64,000 bases of DNA from Acanthaster planci. Its lineage: Eukaryota > Echinodermata > Asteroidea > Valvatida > Acanthasteridae. A program made the position numbers and the translations under genes. This document shows, piece after piece, positions 35,570 to 48,600 of this stretch (positions are counted from its first letter, which is position 1; every line of letters starts with the position of its first letter). A model generated the notes under the pieces. It was not told the origin of the DNA. It did no database searches and worked only from the letters and a program-made list of their open reading frames with translations. The stretch is from positions 1,933,039 to 1,997,038 of the forward strand of contig NW_019091366.1 of the NCBI RefSeq assembly GCF_001949145.1. The letters are read 5' to 3'.

Positions 35570-38325
35570 CTCAACATAGGTTTGATGACTTCTGTAAATT
35601 CTAATAACAACATAGAATTTGAAGTTGGTGCTTATAGGGTAATTCTCAATTTTTAAATGTTTTTTGCCCTCGAAACTGACACCTACATATCTAGAAGGAA
35701 TGCCCCTACTATAAAATCTGAAGCACTATATATGTGTTAAATAGATTTTTTCCCAATTCAGATTCCAAGTTTATTTTCATACTATATATAAGTTAAATAA
35801 TACAGAAGTTAATGAAACTAAAGCCCAGTATGGGGGAGGTCAGACAAAAAGCCAAAGCATGTACTTGGTCTGCCCCCAAAGGAGAATACATCTATTTTAC
35901 CCCAATTAGGGGGCATAACAGTAATACTATTGTACAGAGTAGCTATTTCTCCCATTCAGCCATCTTGAAATGAGTGCCACCATGTGACTGCATGATCAAA
36001 GCCAGCCAAGGGGAACAAATTGCTTGGTCTCATCACTTAACCCTAACCCCCAAGGGGTGTATGTAAAATTGTACTGAAATTGGAGGATTTGGGACTGTTA
36101 GGGTTAACGCTATGGACCTGTAATATGTTGAGGTGGGTGGCTGTGGAATTTTGCAAATTCTACTCAATAGAGTGACTTACGATGTCCGTTTGCAATGACA
36201 TGAAACTCTAACAAGAAGAATTTGTGCCAATTTCTTTATAATAAGGACAGAAAAAATGTATCTTGTCCATGTACTTACACTACATGACAGATGAGATTTC
36301 TGTCTGTCTTTTTTGTTGTTGGAGAATATGCCAAACACGTCCAGTTTTCTTACATTATGCACATTACAAATTCCCCTCCTCCTTGGATTATAGAGATGCC
36401 ATTTCAAATCTGACTTCAATCTGATTAGAAGAGTAGGTGGAAAGTACGCCACTTGACACTCTGTGCCCAAACCCTATGAGACTGGTCTAGAAATTGTGTA
36501 TTCTCAGTAAATGACTTGGTATTTTCCATCCTAAAGTGAACTTTTCTGGACATGCTTTTGCTTTCTGATAGCTATTAAATGACCGTAGGGAAGAATTACT
36601 GGCATCCCATGTATGGAACTCTTCCTGAGTTAGGCCTCTGTACTTTGCCTTGTAATTTATGTGTGATTCTGACTACTCGTGCTGATTTGGGACTGAACTT
36701 TGTAGGTATTTGCCATTTTAATTGGGTACAATACACACGGTAAGAATAAACAACAGAGGTCTAAGTAGGTTATGTATGCTGAGTGACATCAGATTTATTT
36801 TTACCACTGAAACCATGACATAAATAATGATCAATTATGGAACATTAGTTGATTTCTCAGGAATAAAACTAAAAAACCGAGCATTAATGTCCAAGAAGAC
36901 AACATAAAAATAAAAGTCCAAACAGCTCCCGAAAGATCACCCAAAAGAAACAGTTTCTGTCTAGGAGCTTTCCTTACAGATAGGTTTGCCATAAATTAAA
37001 CTAAATTAGCTATACTATAACCATTAGCATGTATGTACACAAATAGAAAACACTCAAAATGAACCAAAGCAGTGATATAGGAAGTTTGGAATGAAACTAA
37101 AATGAAAAACAAGAACAGCCAAATAACAGGCAAACAGTAAGCAACAAACAAGATGAATGCATCAAGAATAAATGACTAATCAGAGTTAATCAGTAAACAC
37201 CTATGATGAGTCGTACGATGGGGCTGTTCAAGAGGACAAGCAAATTCTTCAACCTGAAGCCAACTGGGAGATATGATTTCGACAAGTGCATTTAATTTTG
37301 ATAATCTGTCCTAAATTTATTGTAATGTCCCAAAAGAGGCTAGCACCGGCACTTGAAGAAACAAGCAAAAGTCCAAAATGGCTGTTAAAATACTGCTGAA
37401 ACCAGTAGAGCACGTCATCATGAATCCCATCCTGATCATACAGAAATCGGCAAAAAATCCTCTTGTTCAATCTTTAGTGATGTACAAGTGCAGGCTCGCA
37501 AACTGGCAGGTGTATCAAGTAAACTTCACAAATTTGGCAGTGACTTACCTAAGCAGTGAACAGTTCTGTAGTTCTTTAACATTGGGACCATGCAATTTTG
37601 CTCCCTTGACTGGCGTTACTTAGTCATATGTTGTGACGGCCTTTTTAAGTTGACGATGGATTATAAGCTATATAACATTCTGGTACTTGACTTGTAGTGT
37701 ACACTGATACTGTGTGATTCCCAAAAATGTAAGAATGAATGGAGGGGGGCTACATAAAAACTTCATGTGTGCCAACGTGGTGCACCCAGAATTTTTCTTG
37801 GGGGGGGACCAGAATTAACCCCTAAAATAGTCTGGTTTATGATGGTCAAGGCCCCCCTGTAGTTGTGCCATAGGAACTGGGATTAATGGCTGTGTCAGAA
37901 CTAGTACATGTAGTTTCAGACGCAAGTGTATAATTGTATCTTTCTTTCTCAGAATACAAAAACCCTCTTTTAGGGCTCGAGTCGTCCCCCTCTCCCGCCA
38001 TTGATTCACAGCTAGTCAAAATTACCATAATACCCCTGTTCAAATTGAGGGCACCATTTTGATACAGGGGATTTGAGCTCTTTGTTTCATAAATTAATGT
38101 CGTAATTTAAAGGTTTTTTTTTTTTAAACAGATTGTAAAAAACCCAGATTTTTAAAAAGATTAAAATGTAAGAATTTTATTGGTCCAAATGGAATTGTTA
38201 TAAGTGGCAGGCAGCAATGATTGTATACCAACCTTTATTTCAGCTTCACATAAATGAATAAGTTTCCAGAAGACTGAAAATGTCAATGTTAAATTTTATT
38301 TTCACAGAATCAGGATAGTCATGCC

Positions 38326-38940
38326 NNNNNNNNNNNNNNNNNNNNNNNNNNNNNNNNNNNNNNNNNNNNNNNNNNNNNNNNNNNNNNNNNNNNNNNNNNN
38401 NNNNNNNNNNNNNNNNNNNNNNNNNNNNNNNNNNNNNNNNNNNNNNNNNNNNNNNNNNNNNNNNNNNNNNNNNNNNNNNNNNNNNNNNNNNNNNNNNNNN
38501 NNNNNNNNNNNNNNNNNNNNNNNNNNNNNNNNNNNNNNNNNNNNNNNNNNNNNNNNNNNNNNNNNNNNNNNNNNNNNNNNNNNNNNNNNNNNNNNNNNNN
38601 NNNNNNNNNNNNNNNNNNNNNNNNNNNNNNNNNNNNNNNNNNNNNNNNNNNNNNNNNNNNNNNNNNNNNNNNNNNNNNNNNNNNNNNNNNNNNNNNNNNN
38701 NNNNNNNNNNNNNNNNNNNNNNNNNNNNNNNNNNNNNNNNNNNNNNNNNNNNNNNNNNNNNNNNNNNNNNNNNNNNNNNNNNNNNNNNNNNNNNNNNNNN
38801 NNNNNNNNNNNNNNNNNNNNNNNNNNNNNNNNNNNNNNNNNNNNNNNNNNNNNNNNNNNNNNNNNNNNNNNNNNNNNNNNNNNNNNNNNNNNNNNNNNNN
38901 NNNNNNNNNNNNNNNNNNNNNNNNNNNNNNNNNNNNNNNN
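38326..38940. other. Assembly gap (615 N)
   Basis: A run of N with a minisatellite on its right side. The sequence just after the gap, including GAGGTAAGGTAACC, recurs about 290 bases further on. The gap therefore probably reflects an unresolved tandem array. Open frames crossing it are artefacts. Confidence 0.95.
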
Positions 38941-39033
38941 TGTACTGCGAAAGCAACAAGATTCGCATGTTCACTGAGGTAAGGTAACCATTTGTTTCAG
39001 GTGTGAACATGCCCAAGATCTCAGGATTGCAAG

Positions 39034-39262
39034 GTTCTGTGGATTTAGTGTGCAAGGATCTGCAGTTCTGTGGAAATGTTGTGCAAGGATCTGCAGTTCT
39101 GTGGAATTATTGTGCAAGGATCTGCAGTTCTGTGGATTTAGTGTGCAAGGATCTGCAGTTCTTTGGAAGTGTTTTGCAAGGATCTGCAGTTCTGTGGATT
39201 TATAGTGTGACCCGGAGGATCTGGCGTTTTGGATTTATATTGCGAGGATCTGGTGTTCTGTG
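39034..39262. repeat. 31-bp tandem repeat (minisatellite)
   Basis: About seven units with a 31-bp period share the core GTGCAAGGATCTGCAGTTC, the last two diverged. Longer flanking units containing GAGGTAAGGTAACC and GTGAACATGC or ATGAACATGC occur at about 38975-39015 and 39258-39300. This suggests a higher-order repeat that continues into the gap. The 86-residue open frame across it (from 39003) is a by-product. Confidence 0.85.
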
Positions 39263-39954
39263 AGGTAAGGTAACCGTTTTTTATAGCCATGAACATGCAT
39301 AAGGCCTCTGGGTTGCAAGATGCTTGCAAAGTGATGGCACTGTGTGATTAGTGATTTGTGGCAAATCTTGGGAAACAAATTTTTTAATTGTTCTGTGTAA
39401 ATTTTCAGCAAGAGCATTAGAAGAAAGATTATCTTAGATATTTTGGAAAAGTTAAAGATGACTTTTTTGAACTAGAAATTCATTCAGAGGAATTTTAGAA
39501 AGAACTTGTGCCCTTTTTAGTCAAGCATCAGTGATACAAAACTTGAAGAAAATTGATTTGGATAACGTACCCTTGACAGTCCTATCTGAATCTTCTAATT
39601 CTAAAATAACTTTTTAAAATCTGACTTTTGACCCCAGGGGCTTAATGTTCAACAAACGTACTGACAAATGTGTGGTTCTGATGCATTCGTAACACTAATT
39701 TCCAGTTACTGTACATGTATGTACGCCATACGCCATACTGCCGCAGATTGAAGGTTTGAAAATATACTCAAGCTCTTTTTGAAAAAAAAGTTTTCCTTTT
39801 GTATTTGTAAGTGCATTTCGTATTTGGTTTCTTGCAGATCACCTGTTTAAGGACCTCATGTGGCCTACTTGAAGGAATCATCTTCACATTCAGATGTACT
39901 CGGAACCCAGATGGATGAAGGGATATTGTTATATGGGGATCAGGATAACTAGGG

Positions 39955-40170
39955 CTATGGGATCTGCTTTATCCCTGCGTCCTATATGCATCAAACTGGA
40001 CTTTGGAAATGGTCATTCCTACATCTGATTTAGGACCACCTTCAACAGGACTATGGGATCTGCTTTATCCCTGCGTCCTATATGCATCAAACTGGACTTT
40101 GGAAATGGTCATCCCTACATCTGATTTAGGACCACTTTCAACAGGACTATGGGATCTGCTTTATCCCTAT
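39955..40170. repeat. 96-bp tandem repeat
   Basis: CTATGGGATCTGCTTTATCC occurs at 39955, 40051 and, with a small change downstream, 40147. The period is exactly 96 bases over about 2.3 copies. Units are nearly identical, so the duplication is recent. Degenerate relatives (GGGATCTGTTATATCCC, GGGATCTCCTATATCCCC) continue to about 40350. The period is a multiple of three, so one frame reads as a 32-residue repeat, but a TAA stands just before it and there is no upstream Met. Confidence 0.85.
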
Positions 40171-41559
40171 GTCTATCATTTCTCCATCGATCATTTAGCG
40201 AGTGCACAATGGTCTTTTCCACTGAGACTTTTTACATAAATGATAGCCAACTATTAGGGGACTGAAAATTCACAGGGTAGGTTTTTATTTCTAGCTCAGA
40301 GGGATCTGTTATATCCCTCTGAAGACCGAGACTGTGGGATCTCCTATATCCCCATGTCATTAGGGCTGAGGTGGGTGCGGTGATATAAACTGAACATAAT
40401 TGGAGTTTATTCCAATTTGTGGGATGTGCGGCATTAACCATGGAGTGTACTAGGGCTCCAATGCGAGATGTGCGGCTATTAACCCAGTGCATGGGGACAG
40501 ACATGGCTTTGTCATGACCTGACATGGCTTGTCAGTCTTCTTTTTATCAATGCGTACAGGTACTTGCATCTCTGCATAGGGCTTGGGTCAGCATCTCTAC
40601 AAGGTGTCTGTGGCATGTTTGTAGCCATGAATCTATCTTTTCAAACATCGCTTCATGCTGGCTCACTGGTGGCTTCAACTGGCAGAGAACCAGAATATAG
40701 CATGAAAACGTAATGGTGAGACCTTTAAGACAGATAAACGGTGTTTTTCCTTCTTTTTTCATTTGTTTCATTATTTTCATTAAAGGAATAATCTCCAAAC
40801 TTCAGAGAACTGAAGGCTTATTCAGGACTAACAAATACATTTTTTGAAAGGAAAACAGTGGAAAGTTCTACAGTTTACCAGATTCCTAAAATCTTTTTGT
40901 TGGAATTGTATTTATTATTTCTAGTCAAAGGAAGCAGTGAACAATATTTTCTGTCCAAACTTGTTTGTTTTCCAAAGAAACTTCATTGGAAGAAATTGTC
41001 AGTAATCAAATGAGATTGAAACCAAATAAGTCATTTTTTCCTTCCTTTTTATTTATACAGTTTCCAGCGAGGAACAACCACACAGCTAGTACAATCCTGA
41101 CATGGATGACAGCATTCAACATGGCGATGATGGCAATGCTAGCAAGGACTTGGTACTTCTCTACTCTCTGTTTTCAAAGGTAGTGAACAGTTTTGAGTCC
41201 AGAATTGCCGCTATTAAGGAAATTTGAAAAGCAATTGCAAGAAATATGAGTAACTTCTGTTATAATGGATAAAATTTTATTGCTAAAATAGTTGATAATA
41301 GTTGACATGAATTCAGTGAGTTCTGGAAAACTGGCATTTCCATTCCCAACCTTACTTTCCGTTCATGTCTGTTTTTGTCATTTTCCATACTTTTTTATGC
41401 ATACAGTTTTCATTCAGGGACAACCACAGGGTTACATTCGTGATATGAGATGGCAGCATCAGCATGATAGCAGCAATGCCAGGACAGTACCCCACATCAA
41501 GGCATCAACTTTGGACTTCTGCATCACTACATAGCTGCCACTTTTTAAAGCCTCAACTT

Positions 41560-41745
41560 ATCACCTTCATATTTATCCTCACTTTGATACATTCACACTC
41601 GACTTCACCGTATTCACCCCTCACTTTATTACCACGGCAACTCTCATGTTCACATCCACTTCACCACTTTCACATCTACCAGACTTATTCCCACTTTAGC
41701 ACCATTCACCCTCACTTTCACCACATTCACCTTTACCACCACGCT
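41560..41745 (+). repeat. Low-complexity TTCAC-rich tract
   Basis: A pyrimidine-rich stretch of irregular CACTTT, TTCAC and CACATTCAC units lies within the candidate exon 41407-41849. It gives a His/Ser/Pro-rich open frame of low complexity. I read it as a decayed simple repeat and not as coding sequence. Confidence 0.6.
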
Positions 41746-42625
41746 GGCAGCAAACATCAAGTTGTCTACTCTGAGCTGCTGCATTGCTTCCAGCCTGGAA
41801 TCTTGTCTCCCAATGTGGTCATTTCATCACCTGTCTGAGATCAGTTGAGGTTAGTAAAGATGCAGCTAGAGTTGCCGTGACTACAGTTTTTGTTTATTGA
41901 AGTTGAGGCAATTGGTAGTATCATTGCCTTTTATGCCCACTTTCATTTTTGGAAAAAATATCTGTTTGTTTATCGGTTACAATTAGTAGAGGCTGGTGAC
42001 AGCATAAGTTTCCATGTTTACATGGTATTGCCAACAGTTAGAAGTTGATTTTGGGGATGAAAACTTGGTCTGGAAATTATATTTTTAAGTCCTGGAAGTT
42101 TTTAGGTTGATCTAATAATACTTTGTTCTTCATGTTGCATGTTTCAGGTGGACTGCATACACTTACAGCATAAAGGTTCCTGCTACACCTTCTGGGCAGG
42201 TCCATGAGAAAGAGATTCATGAGGATTGGTCTTTTTGGAAGAGTCAAAACCACTAACAAGATTGATGCCAAGAGGCTTTGCAGCTGAGTGATATCAACCG
42301 TGGTGCCAATGCATAAATTCCCAGTCTTCATAGACCTGGTCCCTAATGCCCACTGTTGTTGGTCTTGCAACAAGCCTGAGCCCTGAATCCAATGCTTAGA
42401 TCCATAGCCAGGAACTTCAACTTGGATTTCTGTGGCAGAGCAAGCAACAGACTTGGAGTGACCATGCTAGACTTCTTGGAAACCATTCCTGGAAGTCTTT
42501 CTGCAGCATTGACTAGAACTTTTCATCGCCAAACTGGTTTATTTGTAAATTGTCTGTCTTTGTGAAAAACAATCTTTGATTCATCAAAGTGTGTTTCTGA
42601 GTAATAAACAGTTGAATATAACATC

Positions 42626-45600
42626 CTAATATTTAGGCCTATGCTGACATTTTGTACTTTTTCTGGTACATAGTTGATCTGGAAAGGCATTATTGAATGA
42701 GAATGGTTCAGTGCGGCCACTCTACAAGTTGCATATTCCGACAAAAGAAATATATACACTAGCCCTCATCCCCAAGTGTGTTTCATTTTGAAATTGGAGG
42801 ATTGAGGATAGTTTCGACTTGATCATTACTTGCTGGGATTTCTTCAATCTAAAGATTACTGAAAATGGTTTGTTTAAAAGCAAGTTCAGTTGCAGCCATA
42901 CTTTGAATTCACATTGGATTTTTCCTACATGACATCATTACAGCGCCCTCATTTTCCAGCCCCCAAACTACCGTCTTTCAGGTTTTGCTGAATGTTTATA
43001 ATTACTGCTTTATATATGAATAATTTATCAACTTATTTTATAGGCAAGAACTTCCCCATGTTTCTTGAAATTTGTGTTCACACATCCAAGATTCAGAAAA
43101 GCCAAAACTTGAGTTTGAAATGCCAGCTTCAAAGAAGATTGGACTTTTTAAATAGTAAAACTGAGAATATTAAGCTAATTGCTTCTTCCATGATGTTTGA
43201 AGTACCAATTTACTTTTAACCATGATGGCTTAAAACTTCCTTACTTTTTGCCAATATTTTACTTGAGGAACAAGTGCATTACCTCTTTCCCTTTTATAAG
43301 ACTTGAGATAGCCTGTTGAACTTTTGGTTTTTTTTGTTTTAACTCTTGTTTTAAATGCTTTATTTGAATGAAAGGTTCACTTCGCTTTCCCCGTAACTTC
43401 CTTTTAGTTCCCAAATGTGAAATAATTTCCAGTTTATAATTTAGAATTACTCAACAGTATTTGGCCCACTGCATCTTCATTCCTGCTTCTATGCAGTAAT
43501 CAGATAGGAACATTTTCAAAATTATTAATTTTTAAAAGAATTAATAAAAAAAGATCATGTTCACTTGTAGAGATCCTCTGAATAAAAGAAGGGCTGCTTT
43601 CCTCAAACTTTTTACAATCTCCACTTGAATGTTTTGACGAGAACTTTGCAAATACAAAATGGGTTTCTTGAACATATTCTGGAAAAAGCCAATGAATGTC
43701 ATTTTTCTAGTGAGAGAAATATTTACTTTAAGTCACAATCATTATTGATGTTTACTGGTCTTGAAGTGATACTGACTTATTTTTGAAATGTTCTAGACTT
43801 TCAAGATTCATACTTCCAACTTCCAAGCAAATCTAAATTATTATTTGATCAAAAGTGAACAGATCTACTCTAAAATTCATTTACATGTAAGGGTAATAGT
43901 ATGGTAATGTTTTTTCAAAGGATATTGATATGAACTTTTCGTAAAGAGATTTTCATTTCTTCTAAGAGATATTAGTGAGTGTATAAAGCCTTCCCATGGA
44001 TATCTGAAGAAATTTTTAGTGAGTCCAATACTACGTTGTCTAGCCCAAATTCAAACTTGTTTGAAATTAAACTTTGGACAACATGTGTCTTCATCCAGAC
44101 AACTTGATAAACATTTTGAGAATAAGAAGAGTGCAATAACATTTTGGAGATGAACCTTACCTTAACCCTAACTCCCCAGAGAGATTTACTAGGAACCATA
44201 CCCATTCACACAAATTCCAACACCATATGATAAACTGTGCACAAAAATTGTTGGACTCTTTGTTTATTTTGGGTATACCTGAACCCATGTTAAAGCACAA
44301 GCAGTTTAGGGGTACAGTACCCAGTGCCACAAATTCACACACATTACCAGTGTTCAATTCTGTATGGTTAGGGTCGCACCTCTACACGAGATGTACATTC
44401 TTGAAATGAATCTGTTTTGGATAAAAAGCTGATATTCCCTGTCTGAAACTCCAACACAAACCAGTCATGGACAAGAACATTACCTTGCAAAAAATCAGTT
44501 AAGTGTTTATTGTGGTTTAAATATCATAACCTCATTTTTGAAAGTGGTAACATTCATTTGAATTATGTCTGTTAAATAGTACAAAATATTTACATTTATA
44601 ATTCTGTACTGGCAAGTGCCATCCGTTCCATTTTGTAGTCATGGGTAAGAAATACTACAATCTATCTGCTTAACTCAAAAAAAGAAATCTTTACATAGGG
44701 TTGGGGCTTTGGGTAAAAAACTCATAAAAGAAGTTTAACTTGACCAAACCAGTAACTTATAAACATTCTGTGAATAGAACACATGCGTTCATTCTTATGG
44801 CCACTCGGCCATCCAAAGTTAACTTGTACAACCGACAGATACGACTATCAGGAAAGCATGTACATGTGGGTTGGAAAGCTCAGTCATACGAAGAGGGTCT
44901 GTCTGTATTGAAACAATATTCTAAGGTGTCTTAATATGATAGTTCCAAACTTGGAAAAAGCCAGTGGTGAATATTGGGGCAACTCGTTGATGCCAAGTCT
45001 AAGAATTTCATTGAGAGCATACATTTTCGTGATTGGCACAAACTCTAGATGATTGGTTCCCAATTCCATAAGGTATACAGGGGAAAGAAAAGTGGTAAAT
45101 TAATTGGAAAAATACCATTATTCAATATTTTCACAGAGAGATGCATGCCAGAAGATCTGAGTTTTCTTCAGAGCACTGCTTTACATAATTTTGCACACTA
45201 AAGTATAGAGTATTACTGTTTTGCCTCCAATTTTTGCATTTAAAGGATACCGTATTTAAATCTGAAATTTATTAATGTGAAACAAAACAACTGTTCATGC
45301 TGGGAAATTTCAATTGAAAATGAATCATTCATCTCATCAAAAGGATAAAAATAGACCTTTTCCTTTCACCCGCTTGACATCCAAGAATGAGCTTAGCCGA
45401 CTTCTTCAAGATCTCTCATTTGATAACCTGTTTGCCTGATGTTCCAAGAGTTAACCTGTTCTGCAATGATGATACTAACAATGTTTGCTTTTCATACGAG
45501 ATTTGTAGCCACCTGCTCAAATGGATAGCCAGGGCAGAAGGTATATGCTTGGTGCAGTCAAGCCCTACTTTAATAACCAAACTTAATTTAAAAGTGTGCC

Positions 45601-48600
45601 TAAAGCTAAAGGGCCAAGATGGTAATCATAAATTATGCTCGTTTTCGGCATTTACAATGCCACACTTTTTTGGCATCTGCCGTGACTGAATACAAAACAT
45701 CTTGGCCTCAGCAAGAATGCTGGATATTGAAATGGCTAGGGAACCAAGTTAAATCAACACGTGCAAAAAACAAATGTAAAAATTAACATCTCAGGTGAAG
45801 GTGACACTATAAAACAAACCTCAACAATTACAATCGTGGAACACCCCCAATGTACACATAACATATACAACTAACAAGTCCTTTGTGCAAATTATGATTA
45901 AATGCCATAATAATATACAATTTATGTAGTCAATAAAAAATATAGTATGTACATCAACTTGTTTAAATATGCACATGGCAGCCATGTTTACCACTTTATG
46001 ATTTAGGGAAATTTCAAGAAAGCAACTGCAGTAAGATTTGACATACCGGTAATTTCCACCAGTAAAAAGGGGGACAAGCTGTGAGGAGAAAAAAACAGGA
46101 ATTTCTGAGCTACTTTGAGACCAAAACTGAACATTGCACAAATTAACTGAAATTAACAAAAGATGAAGCTCCCTCAAATCAATGTTAAAACATTCCTGTT
46201 TTCTTTTACAAGTCCAAAATGTAGTCTACTTGCAAAGATTTTTTCATAATGATGGGCAGGTTACTTCAGACCATTCTACAACTTTTTGTAAATATAGGTC
46301 ACAACAGAAACAAATGCACCCAAACTGAAGACATAAATCAGAAAATCACATTCAAGAGGCCATATTTCGGACTGCTACGGCACTGTCAGAGTACCAAAGA
46401 GAATGCCTCACATCACATGTACAATTGTGTGTGTAAAAGGCATTAGTGCCAGAACTAATGCATGAACCAACATACATGTATACTTCATTTGTTTGCACAA
46501 CACTTCCTGGTTCAAAATGAAGTCATACTTCGGTACTCTAAGCAAACCATACCACATTCTACTTATTTAAGTGTTTCTGCTTCGATGCGAGTCCTTACAT
46601 GTTTGTCAGTTGGGTAAAGGTTCCCATACTGTTGTACATTCACAAATCACAGAATGAGATTTGTACATAATGGCTGTATTTATTTCACACCCATCTGGAT
46701 CATTATCAGTGATCCAACGTTGGTTTTGGACACCAAAACTCGCCTAATGGATGGTGCAAACCCCAGTAAGGACCACTGATAGGGATCTAGATCGTGAGAA
46801 ACAGACCCACACACCTTGCATCTGACACACTGTGGCAGATAATAACATGAGGCTCCCTTGGCATATTCAAGAGGCTTTGTACAATGTGAAATCCAACTTC
46901 ACTGAAATTAACCCTTTTCAACTTGAAACAGGAACCAGTGAAAACAGGCCGGGGTATGGAAATGACATCTAGAATAGTGTATCATCAAGTGAATCAATGT
47001 TTTACTTCCAGACAACTTTCTACCTCTGTGGCCTAGTAGGACTTGGAGCATGTAAACTAGGACTTCAACATCGTAGCAACGTTCCCTTCTTTGATGTTGT
47101 GCACTTGATGTCCTTTGACCATCCCAAGACAGTTCAAGGCAGCCATGCCATAATAGTGAGATGACGTGTATACACAAGACCGTGGTGAGTAAGGTACCAA
47201 CCAAGACAAAAATGTTATGTACAGATTTTGTGATATTTGAGAATTAGCAACTGTTCAATTCGAATAAACCTTTCTTAGGCTAAAAAAATTGAAAATGATG
47301 TAACTGTGAATATGAATACTTTGAAAGCAAATGTGAAGGGAAAAAATTCAAGCTTACATGATATATCCCATGAGAGACACTACTAATCTAATCTTGGCCT
47401 GTATTTCTCCCATTTACAAGTAATTCTGGACTTACAAAATCTATAAATAAGTTCTCGCCCAGTAACTAAACTACCTTGAATATTGTAACGTGCCTGACGT
47501 TTCAAAAACACTATCAATAAAATCTGTACATCAAAGAAATAAATTTTAAAACAATTTTTTACACACACCTCAACAAATACCAACATTAACATAACGGATC
47601 AGCAAAAGACTGCATTCCAGCCGAAATCATAAAACATCGTCCTCCAGTTTGGTTGGGTCCAACCCAATTTCTTATAAACCTGAACTTGAAACAAGAAGAA
47701 CTGTAAGAACCCTGTGCATTCTTTGACTTTGATCAATGACTCAATGCACACACTTTTCATGAATGATTCTTTGTACACATTCTGTGGAGGAAATGTACAG
47801 CTATGCTCCAACCTGAAACCAAGAGATCGGAAAATTCCATCCATGTATCCCAGCTATTAAAAAAGGGCCAACATTTGATTCCCATCATTTCGTCTATAGA
47901 AGACCTAGGACAAGATTCACTCTAGCATGATGTAGGCAGGGCAGCATTGGGAGTGTACCCTGTAGTTCTTTTTGGATGTGGTGTGGGTGTGGTCAGGGCG
48001 TGGTTAAGATACTGTATGTATTTACAAAATATATATATATAAAGTTGATGTGTAAAATCCACAAATGATTGCGCCTTAGAGCCAGTCAGCAGAAATGGCA
48101 AAATAAAAAATCATTCCAATGTACCACAGGAATTTGTTCATCTTAAACTACCCAACACTAGCCTAGGTTTCTACAATTATATTGCATTGAGTATGGGCCA
48201 ATTGCAAAATACATGGAAAGACAAAGTTATTTAACACTGACGAATCTACATAAAATAAATCTCCAGTGAGTACAGTACCTTATTTGGATATTTCATTCAT
48301 CCGATTATATACATGTGTTGAATAGCTTGAGGCACAATAGATAGTAGCAGAAAATTGATTTGAAGAGTAATTGGCAGCAACAGATGGGAATCACAAGTAT
48401 TGAAGTGTATGTTTCACATTTGAATGTAAGAGTTGGTACTTTTTATCATTTAAGCTCAGGAAAGGGAACAGAAAGCTTGGGATTGAAAACGAAACTGCTT
48501 AAACAACACCACCCCCATTCTGTCTTGTCTGTGATCCAAATGATTCATTCCTACTCATCCCAAATTCAGCCTAGATAACACGGAAAAGGGCCAGACGTTT

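Larger units (their letters stand above)
35010..42625 (+). ncRNA. Candidate spliced, probably non-coding transcript
   Basis: Plus-strand splice signals are laid out in order. There is a first exon ending at 35126 and an acceptor at 39838 (GGTTTCTTGCAG). Candidate exons follow at 41061-41179, at 41407-41849, and from 42148 to an AATAAA at 42603-42608. No frame stays open across them. An ATG in exon 1 (MCCKLPTC...) has no clear continuation. The sequence is full of tandem and low-complexity repeats, and part is lost in the gap at 38326-38940. A lncRNA is the simplest reading. A short-protein gene with unseen exons, or unrelated chance sites, remain possible. Confidence 0.3.

Noticed and set aside
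38246-39055. Long open frames across the N run
   Set aside because: They consist mostly of unknown residues and exist only because N codons cannot be stops.
41464-41838. 124-residue His/Ser/Pro-rich frame
   Set aside because: It is a translation of the TTCAC-rich low-complexity tract, with no conserved segment.
45387-45689. 100-residue plus-strand frame
   Set aside because: A moderately long frame with Cys residues but no recognised domain, no promoter or poly(A) context, and stops in all neighbouring sequence.
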